Position numbers and translations under genes: made by a program. Of a DNA stretch of 64,000 nt, positions 15,595 through 23,658 are shown one piece after another; position 1 is the stretch's first letter; each line of letters begins with the position of its first letter. Under the pieces are notes generated by a model, which saw only the letters and a list, made by a program, of their open reading frames with translations, was not told the origin of the DNA and searched no databases. Origin of the DNA: Alphaproteobacteria bacterium (GTDB lineage: Bacteria; Pseudomonadota; Alphaproteobacteria; SMXS01); assembly GCA_016124315.1 (NCBI GenBank), contig WGNW01000088.1:20769-84768 (forward strand), read 5' to 3'.

Positions 15595-17105
15595 TGCGTG
15601 GTCCTGTTGAATTCGACCGTCAGCTCGAAGCTCGCGTCCAGTTCGTCGAACTGATAGTGGGGCTGCACCATGACGCTGGCCGACAGGACGCCGGGCATGC
15701 CCGGCACCGACATCACGCGGCAGTCGAAGTCGCGCAGCGGATCACGCGCCTTGGCTTCGCTGGTCGCGTCGTCCGTGCCGATGGTGTAGCCGCGCAGCCA
15801 GTTGCGGATTTCCTCTTCCACCTCGGCGGCGGTCCGGTGGGTGCCCACCTTCTGACGGCCCATCATCTTGAGGCAATGCCCGAAACGGGAAACGCACAGT
15901 ACGTAGTTGATCATGGTGTTGAGCCGCTGCGTCTGGCGGCGTTCGGCGTTCGGCGCGGCGCTCCGCCGGTGCAGCGACGGGCATTCGAAGAACGCCGCCA
16001 GGCCCGTCCGGGAGCACGGAACCAGGGGCATCACGCCGAGGTCGAAAAGGTCCTTCTCCAGGTCGGGGGTGATCAGCACGTCGGTGCTGCCCTTGGTGGC
16101 CACGCCGGGCGAATCCGTCTCGAAATCGTCCCGGGTGAGGTTGTCGACCAGCCCCGCCATCTCCTCGCCCGGCCGGGCGCCGCGCATGGAGGCGAACCAG
16201 CCCGAGGTCGAGAACTCCCGGCCGGCGACGGCCGCCAGGGGATAGACCGCGCTGCCCCAGACGATGTCGCCCCGCCCGTGATCCAGATATTCCTCGAACG
16301 GCAGGCCGCCGCTCGCCCGCTCCACGGCCCGGTACGGCCGGCGGAACATGACCCTGGGGACGACCAGTCCGACGAAGCGCGCGGACGGATGGTCCCTCAG
16401 CGCTTCCCAGCGGACATATTCCGGGCTCCGGAAGGCGGCCGGAAGGTCCCTCAGGGTTTCCAGGTCGGCGAAGTCGTCGAGCCCGAACAGCACCGGGTGC
16501 GCGCCCAGCACCACGGGACAGAAGACGCTCGCTCCCAGGTCGGCGAGGCCCCTGATGGTGGTGATGTCGTCCATGCCGCCCGCCACCGGCTGGTGCGCCA
16601 CCTCGTAGTCCCCGATGAGCAGGCCGAACGGCTCGCCGCCCAGCAGATCGTATTCCTGGTTGTAGAGCCGGTCGAACAGCACGGTCTGCTCGGTGTCGGC
16701 GGCCCGGTCGAAGTCCCGGGACAGTTCCTGCCAGGAGGCGCTCATCATCCGGATCTTGACCCGGCGCGCCCGGTGCAGGCTTTCGGTCAGGTAGCGCAGG
16801 CCGCGCCACGACGCCTCGAGGCGCTGCAGCCGAGGCGCATGCAGAATCTCGGAAACCTGCTCGCCGACCAGGCGGTCGATTTCGGCGATGGCCCGGCACA
16901 GCTCGCCGGCGAGGCGCTGCTTCGTGGTCGGCAGCGACACGGCGGAGCGTCTCAGCCAGGGCACGAGGTCGTGCAGCAGGGCGCGAATATCGGCGCTGAG
17001 CGGGCCGAGCGGCTGCCCGCCGGCGGCGGCTTCCTCTACTGGGGCTTCCCTGCCCGATCGGCTGGCGCTGGACAGGTCCGGCACGGCACTCTCGACTTCT
17101 CCCAC
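15591..17105 (-). CDS. tssC: second TssC-type sheath protein (TssC40-like)
   Basis: 504 residues, EvpB/ImpC family. It has the characteristic LEASWRGLRYLTES, LIGDYEVAHQP, NYVLCVSRFGHCLKMM and a C-terminal sheath-type strand ending ELTVEFNRTTQ. It is clearly divergent from the neighbouring tssC (17113-18606). The N-terminal about 45 residues are variable and Ser/Glu/Gly-rich. Paired TssC proteins (TssC40 and TssC41) are known from Agrobacterium T6SS loci; in other clusters a similar protein is annotated TagJ-linked or TssC2. It starts with GTG at 17105, 7 nt after tssC41, and ends overlapping tssE. Confidence 0.9.
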   Translation of the reverse strand: MGEVESAVPDLSSASRSGREAPVEEAAAGGQPLGPLSADIRALLHDLVPWLRRSAVSLPTTKQRLAGELCRAIAEIDRLVGEQVSEILHAPRLQRLEASWRGLRYLTESLHRARRVKIRMMSASWQELSRDFDRAADTEQTVLFDRLYNQEYDLLGGEPFGLLIGDYEVAHQPVAGGMDDITTIRGLADLGASVFCPVVLGAHPVLFGLDDFADLETLRDLPAAFRSPEYVRWEALRDHPSARFVGLVVPRVMFRRPYRAVERASGGLPFEEYLDHGRGDIVWGSAVYPLAAVAGREFSTSGWFASMRGARPGEEMAGLVDNLTRDDFETDSPGVATKGSTDVLITPDLEKDLFDLGVMPLVPCSRTGLAAFFECPSLHRRSAAPNAERRQTQRLNTMINYVLCVSRFGHCLKMMGRQKVGTHRTAAEVEEEIRNWLRGYTIGTDDATSEAKARDPLRDFDCRVMSVPGMPGVLSASVMVQPHYQFDELDASFELTVEFNRTTQ

Positions 17106-17112
17106 GTGGCCG

Positions 17113-18606
17113 TCAGGACTTCTTCGGAATCTCCGCCACGAGTTGGAGCGATGCGTTCAGCTCTTCCATCTGCAGCCAGGGCTGCATCTGCAGCACGGCG
17201 TCATAGGCGCCGGGCTTGCCCGGGATAGGCTTCACCTGGACCTCGGCCGAGCGCAGCGGATAGCGGGCCTTGATCTCGGGCCCGGTGTCCTTGTTGCTGT
17301 TGACGTAGGTCTTGATCCAGTTGTTCAGCCAGCGCTCGCAGTCGTCGACCTCCATGAAGGAGCCGATCTTGTCGCGCGCCATCACCTTCACGTAGTGGCC
17401 GAAGCGGGAGGCCGCCATGATGTAGGGCAGCCGGGTCGAGATGGCGTAGTCCTCGGTCTTGGCCACGTCGGTGCGGAACACCTTGGGACGCTGCACCGAC
17501 TGCCCGCCCATGAACACCGCGTAGTCGGAGTTCTTGTAGTGCAGCAGCGGCAGGAAGCCGAGGTCGCTGAGCTCCTTCTCGCGCCGGTCGGTGATGCCGA
17601 TCTCGGTGGGGCACTTCATGTCGACATCGCCGTCGTCGCTGACGAAGGTGTGCACCGGCAGGTTCTCGACCTTGCCGCCGTTCTCCAGACCACGGATCGC
17701 CGTGCAGAACCCGGTCTCGGCGAAGGCGCGCGTCAGGTTGGCGCCCATCACGTAGGAGGCGTTCATCCAGCAATAGTCGTCATGCTCCATGGCCTTGGGA
17801 TTGCCGGCCACGTCGAAGCCGGCTTCCTCGAAGTCGAACTCGTCGATCTTCAGGGTGTTGCGGCCGTAGGGCAGGCGCGCCAGCACCCGCGGCATCACCA
17901 GCGACACGTAGCGCGAATCCTCCATGTCGCGGAAGCTGCGCCACTTGGCGTAGGAGGCGGTCTGGAAACCCTTCGCCAGGTCGCGGACCTTGGTCATGTC
18001 GCTCCACTTCTCCAGGTCGAAGAGCTGGGGCGATGCGGCGGTGATGAAGGGGCAGAGCGAGGCGGCGCCGATGCCCGCCATGTTCTGCAGGAACTCGATG
18101 TCCTCCGGGTTGTTGGTGACCTCGTAGTCGCCGATCAGCGCGCCGTACGGCTCGCCGCCGGCGGTGCCGAACTCGTCCTCGTAGAGCCGCTTGAACAGGT
18201 CGCTCTGGTCGAAATCGAGCGCCTTGGACAGATCCCTCTGCACCTCGCGCTTGCTGGCGTGGAGCATGCGGATCTTCAGCGACGTGCTGGTCTCGCTGTT
18301 CATCACCAGGTGATTGAGGCCGCGCCACGAGCCTTCCAGCGCCTTGAATTCGGGGGCGTGCATCACTTCGGACAGCTGGTCCGACACCACCGAATCCAGC
18401 GCCTTGATGGCGTTCTGCAGGGTCACGACGACGTTCTTGTCGAAGCTGACCGTCCCCTTCAGCGCCTCTTCCGTCAGCGCCTTGATGAGCCCCTTGGCCT
18501 CGTCCGGCGCGGTCATCGGCGTGACGCCGATCACCTGGTCGAGCAGGCTCGCCTCGGTCGTGGTGACCTCGGCGGCCGCTTCCGCCGCCTTGCGTTCCTC
18601 GGCCAT
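17113..18606 (-). CDS. tssC: T6SS sheath large subunit TssC (TssC41-like)
   Basis: 497 residues. The central sheath motifs [33 protein letters not shown] and [18 protein letters not shown] identify the main contractile-sheath subunit, partner of TssB encoded just upstream. ATG at 18606 overlaps the tssB stop by one base and has GGAGG 6 nt away, better than the GTG three bases earlier. An unusual run of Ala/Glu precedes the conserved part, as in other TssC N-termini that interlink sheath subunits. Confidence 0.96.
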   Translation of the reverse strand: MAEERKAAEAAAEVTTTEASLLDQVIGVTPMTAPDEAKGLIKALTEEALKGTVSFDKNVVVTLQNAIKALDSVVSDQLSEVMHAPEFKALEGSWRGLNHLVMNSETSTSLKIRMLHASKREVQRDLSKALDFDQSDLFKRLYEDEFGTAGGEPYGALIGDYEVTNNPEDIEFLQNMAGIGAASLCPFITAASPQLFDLEKWSDMTKVRDLAKGFQTASYAKWRSFRDMEDSRYVSLVMPRVLARLPYGRNTLKIDEFDFEEAGFDVAGNPKAMEHDDYCWMNASYVMGANLTRAFAETGFCTAIRGLENGGKVENLPVHTFVSDDGDVDMKCPTEIGITDRREKELSDLGFLPLLHYKNSDYAVFMGGQSVQRPKVFRTDVAKTEDYAISTRLPYIMAASRFGHYVKVMARDKIGSFMEVDDCERWLNNWIKTYVNSNKDTGPEIKARYPLRSAEVQVKPIPGKPGAYDAVLQMQPWLQMEELNASLQLVAEIPKKS

Positions 18607-19133
18607 CACTCGCCTCCCTCCGCCGGCGCATCCGATCCGATGCCCAGTTCATGGGACAGCTTGTTCAGGTCGTCGGAATTCTTGAGCACGGTCTCGAGCA
18701 GCGTCTCCAGCTCCTCCGACCGGTCGATCTTGGTCAGCAGCTGCACCAGCTTGGCCCGGGTTTCCAGCAGCTTGCGGATGGGCTCGACCTGTTGGGCGAT
18801 CCGCGCCGGCTCGAAATCCGCCATGGACGAGAAGTTGAGCTGCACGGCGATCTGGCTGCCGTCCGGCGCCAGCTTGTTGTCGGCCCGGAGGCTGACGCCG
18901 GGTGTCATCCGCTGCATGACGCCGTCGAAGTTGTCGCGGTCGATCTGGACGAACTTCCTGTCCTTGTAGCGCTTTACGTCCCCGGCGGGGCTGTTGCCGG
19001 CGAAATCGCCCATGACGCCCACCACAAACGGCAGCTCCCGTTCTTCGGTCACGCCGTTGGTGTCGACTTCCATCTTGACGTGAACGCGCGGCTTACGATT
19101 ACGCGCGATCTTATCAGGTGTGCTAGACGCCAT
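18606..19133 (-). CDS. tssB: T6SS sheath small subunit TssB
   Basis: 175 residues, family length. [33 protein letters not shown] and the [13 protein letters not shown] segment are diagnostic for TssB (ImpB/VipA). It forms the contractile sheath with TssC. It starts with ATG behind GGGGGA and follows tssA by 88 nt. That gap and the strong Shine-Dalgarno could mark an internal promoter for the sheath-baseplate genes, although no clear sigma-70 or sigma-54 site is seen. Confidence 0.96.
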   Translation of the reverse strand: MASSTPDKIARNRKPRVHVKMEVDTNGVTEERELPFVVGVMGDFAGNSPAGDVKRYKDRKFVQIDRDNFDGVMQRMTPGVSLRADNKLAPDGSQIAVQLNFSSMADFEPARIAQQVEPIRKLLETRAKLVQLLTKIDRSEELETLLETVLKNSDDLNKLSHELGIGSDAPAEGGE

Positions 19134-19221
19134 CGTTTTCCCCCTGCATGAGGCCTAACTACTTCAAGGTATCCGCAAAGAGCCTTACAGCGCAATGCGT
19201 GTTTCCCAACGCTGAACCGCG

Positions 19222-20397
19222 TCAGCCGTTCTCGTCCTCGGCCTTCGGGATGCCCGTTACCCTGAAGTAATCATCCCGGGCCGTCGTATCGGAGGCCATC
19301 AGCTCGCTCATCAGGTCCGGCAGCGACATGCGCCCCCAGCGGACCGCCTGCCTGAGCAGGAAGGAAATCGGCGAATGAGGCTCACTCGTTTCGAAGTACC
19401 GGGCGATCCGGTCGATTTCGGCAAAGGCCTGCTCGCGCGACGCGAGGCCGCCGGCCCGGGTCGACGCGGCGGCAGGCGTTCCTGCCGGGCCCGCGGCCAC
19501 AACCTCGCCGGCCGGCGCCGGCGCGGCGGCATCGTCGGACACGACGGGAAGCATCCCGGCCGTCAGCAGATCGAACATCTGCAGGCAGTCGTCGAGCGTC
19601 GCCTCGGTGCGGGAGGAGGAGAGCCGGTAGGCCCGCACCCTGGTGCCCTGCGCCTCGGACGCCGCCTCGGCCGAGGCTTCGCAGGCCTGGTTGATCGCCT
19701 CGATCATGGCCAGATAGGCATCCCGGCACGCCGCGATCTCGCTACGGCGGGCGACGAGCACCTGCTGCGGCACGCCGGCCAGCAGCGACCGGATCGCCGC
19801 CAGTTCGGCGCTTTCCGCATGGGAGGTGTCGTCGTCGTCGGCCGCCGGCTTGCGCGCCATTTCCAGCTTGACCTGCCAGAACTCGGGTGCGTCCGACCCC
19901 AGGCCCTCGACCACCGGCTGGCGCAGCATGGGCGCCGACAGCGCCTCCTCGGCGTCGAGCTGGGAGACGGGTTCGGCCCGCGCGAGGACGCCCGGGCCGT
20001 GGTCCTCGTCGAGGTCCTCGTCGTCATCGGACTGGGGATGGAGCGCCGGCCAGAAGTCCCGCACGAGGCCGGCGCACAGCTCGAACCCCGAACGCAGACC
20101 GCCGAATCCGCCGGTCCGCGCCAGCGCCTGGATCAGCGTGGCCGCCACCTCCATGTCCTTGGAATGCTCCCGCAGGATGCTCTGCGCGCGCTCGGACACG
20201 GTGCCCCACAGGACATCCGGCGGCGGATCGGAAACCACGCCGCGCAGCGAGCTCCGCTCGGCCGAGGTCGCCATCTTCTGCGCGTCGCGCATCTCCCGAT
20301 AGGCGGCCCCGCCGGCGCCTCCCTCGCGCACGTCCGCGCCCGTCGGCTCGGGCTCGCCGATGGGCGCCAGCAGGTTTGCAACGGTGTTGTCATCCAT
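19222..20397 (-). CDS. tssA: T6SS assembly protein TssA (ImpA N-terminal domain)
   Basis: 391 residues. The N-terminus LLAPIGEPEPTGADVREG with Y.EMRDAQ is the ImpA_N domain. The middle contains WPALHPQSDDDEDLDEDHGPG (highly acidic), as in other TssA proteins, and the C-terminus has an ImpA-type helical part FLLRQAVRWGRMSLPDLMSEL. TssA primes baseplate docking and coordinates tail polymerisation. It lies 64 nt after the kinase gene on the same strand. ATG start at 20397. Confidence 0.93.
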   Translation of the reverse strand: MDDNTVANLLAPIGEPEPTGADVREGGAGGAAYREMRDAQKMATSAERSSLRGVVSDPPPDVLWGTVSERAQSILREHSKDMEVAATLIQALARTGGFGGLRSGFELCAGLVRDFWPALHPQSDDDEDLDEDHGPGVLARAEPVSQLDAEEALSAPMLRQPVVEGLGSDAPEFWQVKLEMARKPAADDDDTSHAESAELAAIRSLLAGVPQQVLVARRSEIAACRDAYLAMIEAINQACEASAEAASEAQGTRVRAYRLSSSRTEATLDDCLQMFDLLTAGMLPVVSDDAAAPAPAGEVVAAGPAGTPAAASTRAGGLASREQAFAEIDRIARYFETSEPHSPISFLLRQAVRWGRMSLPDLMSELMASDTTARDDYFRVTGIPKAEDENG

Positions 20398-20461
20398 GGC
20401 GGACCTTCCCCCCTCGTCTGGCCACGTTCAGCCGCTCAGGCACGTGACGCCCGCGCCGCAC

Positions 20462-22954
20462 CTAGCCGCCCCCCGCGACCTTGCGCACGGTTTCCAGGCC
20501 GCGCTTCGCATCGGCGAGCGACGGCGTGATATCCAGTGCCTTGGTGAAATCCCGCTCGGCGGCATCGTATTGCCGCAGCGCGTAGTACCCCCACCCGCGC
20601 TGGCTGTACAGGCCGGCATTGTTCGGCGACAGGGAGATCGCCCGGTTGAGCACGTCGATCGCCTTTTGCGGCTGGTTGATGAACAGGTTGATCGCTGCGC
20701 TCGCCCACAATGCCTGAACGAAGTTGGGATCGATGGCCAGTGCCTTGTCGTAGTCGGCGAGGGCTTCCTGGACCTTCTGCATCTTGTGATAGGCAGCGCC
20801 CCGACGATAGTAGATCGACGCATCGGCGCCGCCGGCGTCGATGACCTTGGAATAGCTGGCGACGGCGCTCGGCAGGTCTCCCGAGGCGCTGTAGATGTCG
20901 CCGAGGTCCGTCGGCAGCGTCTTGTCGTCCGGCTTCAGGCCGATCGCCGTATTGATGTCGGCTACCGCCGCATCGGTCTTGCCCATCTTCTGACGCACCC
21001 ACGCCCGCCGGCGCCAGACATCCGCGTCCTTCGGCCGTTGCTGCAAGTAGGCGGAATAGAGATCGTCCGCCTTCGCGTAGTTCTTCCGCCCGTCATAGTA
21101 CTTGCCGATGTAGTAGAGGTCGTAAGCCTCATCGGGCGCGAGCTGGAGCGTCTTCTCGAACGCCTGGTCGGCATCGGCGAAGCGTCCCTGGCCTTCGAGC
21201 GCCTGCCCCAGGCCGAACTGCGCCGCGGCGGAGTCCGGCATCTGCTGCAGGGCATCTCCGAACAGCTTGGCGGACACAGCGTAGTTGTGGCTGGCCAGGG
21301 CCGTCTTGGCGGCGACCAGAAGGTCTCCGGCCTCCTCACCGGCCGGTGCCGCTTCCTTCGTCGGAGCAGGGTTGGCCGGCGCGGCGGGCTTCGCCGGCCG
21401 CGCGGAAGCGGTCTTGCCTGGGGCGGGCGCCTCCGGCGCCTGTGCGGCCGCCGCGGCGCGCTGCCGCGCCGCCTCCTCCGCCTTCGCGGCCTCCTCCCTG
21501 ATCCGCTGCAGCGCCTCCCAGCGCTGCCGGGCCGCCCGCTGCTCGGCTGCCGCCTCGGTGTCGGGCGCGGCCGCCTCCGGCGCCGTCTCCGGGGCGCCGG
21601 CCTCCGGGAGCGGTTCGGCCGGCGTGGGTAGCGCGGATTCGGGTGGCGTGGATTCGGGTGGCGCGGTTTCGGGTGGCGCGGTTTCGGGCGGGACGGCTCC
21701 GGGCGGGGCGGCCTCCGGCGGCACCGTCGCGGGCGCCTCGGCCACGGTCGCGGGACCCGGCCCGGCCGCGTTGCGCGACTGGAGGAAATACCACCCCCCG
21801 GCAAGCAGGGACGCCAGCACGAGGACCGCGCCGACGGCGATCCCCGCGGTTACCCCCGGCTTCCGTTCGCGCTTCTCGGGCGGCTTCGAGTCCACCCAGG
21901 CCGGTCGCTGCGAAATTCTGGTCCGCCGCTCCCCGTCCTCTGCCGCGGCGTCATCGGGCGCCGGGGTGTCGGCTGCTGCGGCGCCGGTCGCCGCGGTGCT
22001 TGCCGCAGCGCTGTCGACCACGGCCGCTGGAGGGGCCGACGGCGCGGCGGCATCTTCCGCCAGGATCAGCGCCTTGAGCGCCTCGGCATCCGCCGGCCGG
22101 CCCTTGGGCTCGACCGACAGGCACTGGTCGATGGCCTTCAGGAAGTTGGGCGGATAGGACCCCGCAGCCGCTTCGACGGCGGGCTTCAGGTTGTCGACCT
22201 CCCGCCTGATCAGGGGAATCGGAATGTCGTTCGATTCGACCCCGGTCACCGTGCGGTAGAGCACGACGCCGAACGCGTAGAGATCCGTGCGGGGGCCGAC
22301 CTTTTCGATCGGCACGTACTGCTCGAACGCGCTGTAGGGCGGCGAGAAGAAGCCCATGCCGGACAGGGTCACGGCGCTGGCTTCCTGTCGGGCCGCGCCG
22401 AAGTCGATGAGGACCGGAGAGCCGTCCCTGCGGATCAGGATGTTGGCCGGCTTGATGTCCCGGTGGATCACCTGCTCGCGGTGCGCGATGGCCAGCCCGT
22501 CCAGCAGCGCCAGCGCCATGGGCCGCAGCCGGTCCCACGGAATGACCTTCTCGCGCTTGAGCACGTCGCTGAGCGACTCCGCGTCCTCGTAGTTCATCAC
22601 CATGTAGGCGGTGCCGTTCGCCTCGAAGAAGTGACGCACCTGGATGAGGCTGCGATGGTGGTAGCGCTCGCTGAGGCGCAGCAGGATGTCGGCCTCGGAG
22701 ATGAACTTCCTCAGCCCGAATTCGTAATCCTGCGTCCGGTCGGTCGTCGTCGGCACGACCCGGGTCAGCTGCGTCCGGTGGGCGAGCGAGGATGGCAGGT
22801 ACTCCTTGATGGCGACCTGCATGGAAATGCCGGGATTGGAATGGCGCGCGCGGTAGACGATGCCGAAGCCGCCGGCGCCGAGCACTTCCTCGATGACGAA
22901 CTGGTCCAGCTGATAGCCGATGGGGAGAGCGTGGCCGAAGAACCCCTCTGTCAT
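20462..22954 (-). CDS. ppkA: membrane Ser/Thr protein kinase with TPR domain (PpkA/TagE type)
   Basis: 830 residues. A complete kinase domain lies at about residues 14-300: glycine loop GAGGFG at 26-31, VAIK lysine 50, HRDIKPAN at 164-171 and DFG at 184-186. Next come an Ala-rich linker, one membrane helix (about 368-391), a Pro/Glu/Ala/Thr-rich segment with repeated PPETA units, an Ala/Glu-rich stretch, and TPR-like repeats from about 600 to the end. This topology puts the TPR part in the periplasm as a sensor. In known systems PpkA phosphorylates the FHA protein or TssL to trigger firing, opposed by PppA, encoded upstream here. ATG at 22954 is the first methionine before the conserved kinase start. 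Confidence 0.92.
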   Translation of the reverse strand: MTEGFFGHALPIGYQLDQFVIEEVLGAGGFGIVYRARHSNPGISMQVAIKEYLPSSLAHRTQLTRVVPTTTDRTQDYEFGLRKFISEADILLRLSERYHHRSLIQVRHFFEANGTAYMVMNYEDAESLSDVLKREKVIPWDRLRPMALALLDGLAIAHREQVIHRDIKPANILIRRDGSPVLIDFGAARQEASAVTLSGMGFFSPPYSAFEQYVPIEKVGPRTDLYAFGVVLYRTVTGVESNDIPIPLIRREVDNLKPAVEAAAGSYPPNFLKAIDQCLSVEPKGRPADAEALKALILAEDAAAPSAPPAAVVDSAAASTAATGAAAADTPAPDDAAAEDGERRTRISQRPAWVDSKPPEKRERKPGVTAGIAVGAVLVLASLLAGGWYFLQSRNAAGPGPATVAEAPATVPPEAAPPGAVPPETAPPETAPPESTPPESALPTPAEPLPEAGAPETAPEAAAPDTEAAAEQRAARQRWEALQRIREEAAKAEEAARQRAAAAAQAPEAPAPGKTASARPAKPAAPANPAPTKEAAPAGEEAGDLLVAAKTALASHNYAVSAKLFGDALQQMPDSAAAQFGLGQALEGQGRFADADQAFEKTLQLAPDEAYDLYYIGKYYDGRKNYAKADDLYSAYLQQRPKDADVWRRRAWVRQKMGKTDAAVADINTAIGLKPDDKTLPTDLGDIYSASGDLPSAVASYSKVIDAGGADASIYYRRGAAYHKMQKVQEALADYDKALAIDPNFVQALWASAAINLFINQPQKAIDVLNRAISLSPNNAGLYSQRGWGYYALRQYDAAERDFTKALDITPSLADAKRGLETVRKVAGGG
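21631..21720 (-). repeat. 15-bp tandem repeat encoding PPE(T/S)A units in the kinase
   Basis: Six consecutive 15-bp units (21631, 21646, 21661, 21676, 21691, 21706) differ at a few positions from the form GCGCGGATTCGGGTG. On the coding strand they give repeated Pro-Pro-Glu-(Thr/Ser/Ala)-(Ala/Pro) pentapeptides just beyond the membrane helix of the kinase. They probably form an extended periplasmic spacer that crosses the peptidoglycan, and the copy number could vary between strains. Confidence 0.85.
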
Positions 22955-22991
22955 CTGACCACCCTCATCCGCTCCGGCACCATCGCGACAC

Positions 22992-23651
22992 CTACTGACA
23001 ATATTCGGGGATGAAGCAGTCGGGCTTCTGGGATTTCGGCTGGTCGTCCCGCGCGGACTGCGGCTTCGCGGTTCGCCTGACCGCAGCGCCGCCGACGGCG
23101 CCAAGGTCGAATATCGGCTCCTCGAATTGCAGGTCGGCGAGCCTGATCCGGCCGGTAGCCAGCCTCTGCGCCGCCTGCGCGTCCAGGTGGCGTCCGCCCG
23201 AGGTCTGGAAGAGGGCGCCCCAAGGCGGACTTACCGGAGCGAATTCGGCGTCGTCCGCCGGCCACGAAAGGGTCTTGGGGACGATGAATTCGATCCAGGC
23301 ACAGCCATCGCAGTCCGGTGCATCGACCTTCGCGCGCAGCACGGCGCCGCGCGCCAGCTTCACCTGTCGGCGGTCCCGTTCAGACCGGATGCCCACCTTC
23401 CTGTCGTCGATGGTTCTGGCCTGAGCGCCCGGTTTCCACTTGATGCCGTACGTCAGATAGGGCTCGCCCGCCTTGGTGGTCAGCGACCAGGTCAGCTTCA
23501 GGTTGTCGACATCGACCGTGTCCGGCCGGTCGGACTTCCAGCCGGCGACCGAAATCTCTCCATTGTTCACCGGGTCCGAGGCATGGGCATTGCCCGCCGC
23601 GCCGAGCAGGACGGCCAGCAAGACGCCAAGACCGGCCCGGGGGACGTTCAT
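22992..23651 (-). CDS. exported protein of unknown function in the kinase-phosphatase module
   Basis: 219 residues, not recognised. ATG at 23651 gives a clean signal peptide (about residues 1-23, ending NAHA before SDPVNNGE). The mature part is mixed polar/beta with a CDGC pair in the middle and another Cys pair (DCFIPEYC) at the extreme C-terminus, which could form disulfides in the periplasm. It lies 7 nt after the Sel1-repeat gene and 37 nt before the kinase, so it is co-expressed with the regulatory kinase and phosphatase. It may take part in envelope sensing for T6SS; this is inference from context only. Confidence 0.75.
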   Translation of the reverse strand: MNVPRAGLGVLLAVLLGAAGNAHASDPVNNGEISVAGWKSDRPDTVDVDNLKLTWSLTTKAGEPYLTYGIKWKPGAQARTIDDRKVGIRSERDRRQVKLARGAVLRAKVDAPDCDGCAWIEFIVPKTLSWPADDAEFAPVSPPWGALFQTSGGRHLDAQAAQRLATGRIRLADLQFEEPIFDLGAVGGAAVRRTAKPQSARDDQPKSQKPDCFIPEYCQ

Positions 23652-23658
23652 GGGCACC

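Noticed and set aside
21631..21720. Short tandem repeats considered as a CRISPR-like or mobile repeat
   Set aside because: Units are 15 bp, in frame, without spacers, and encode a Pro-rich linker of the kinase.
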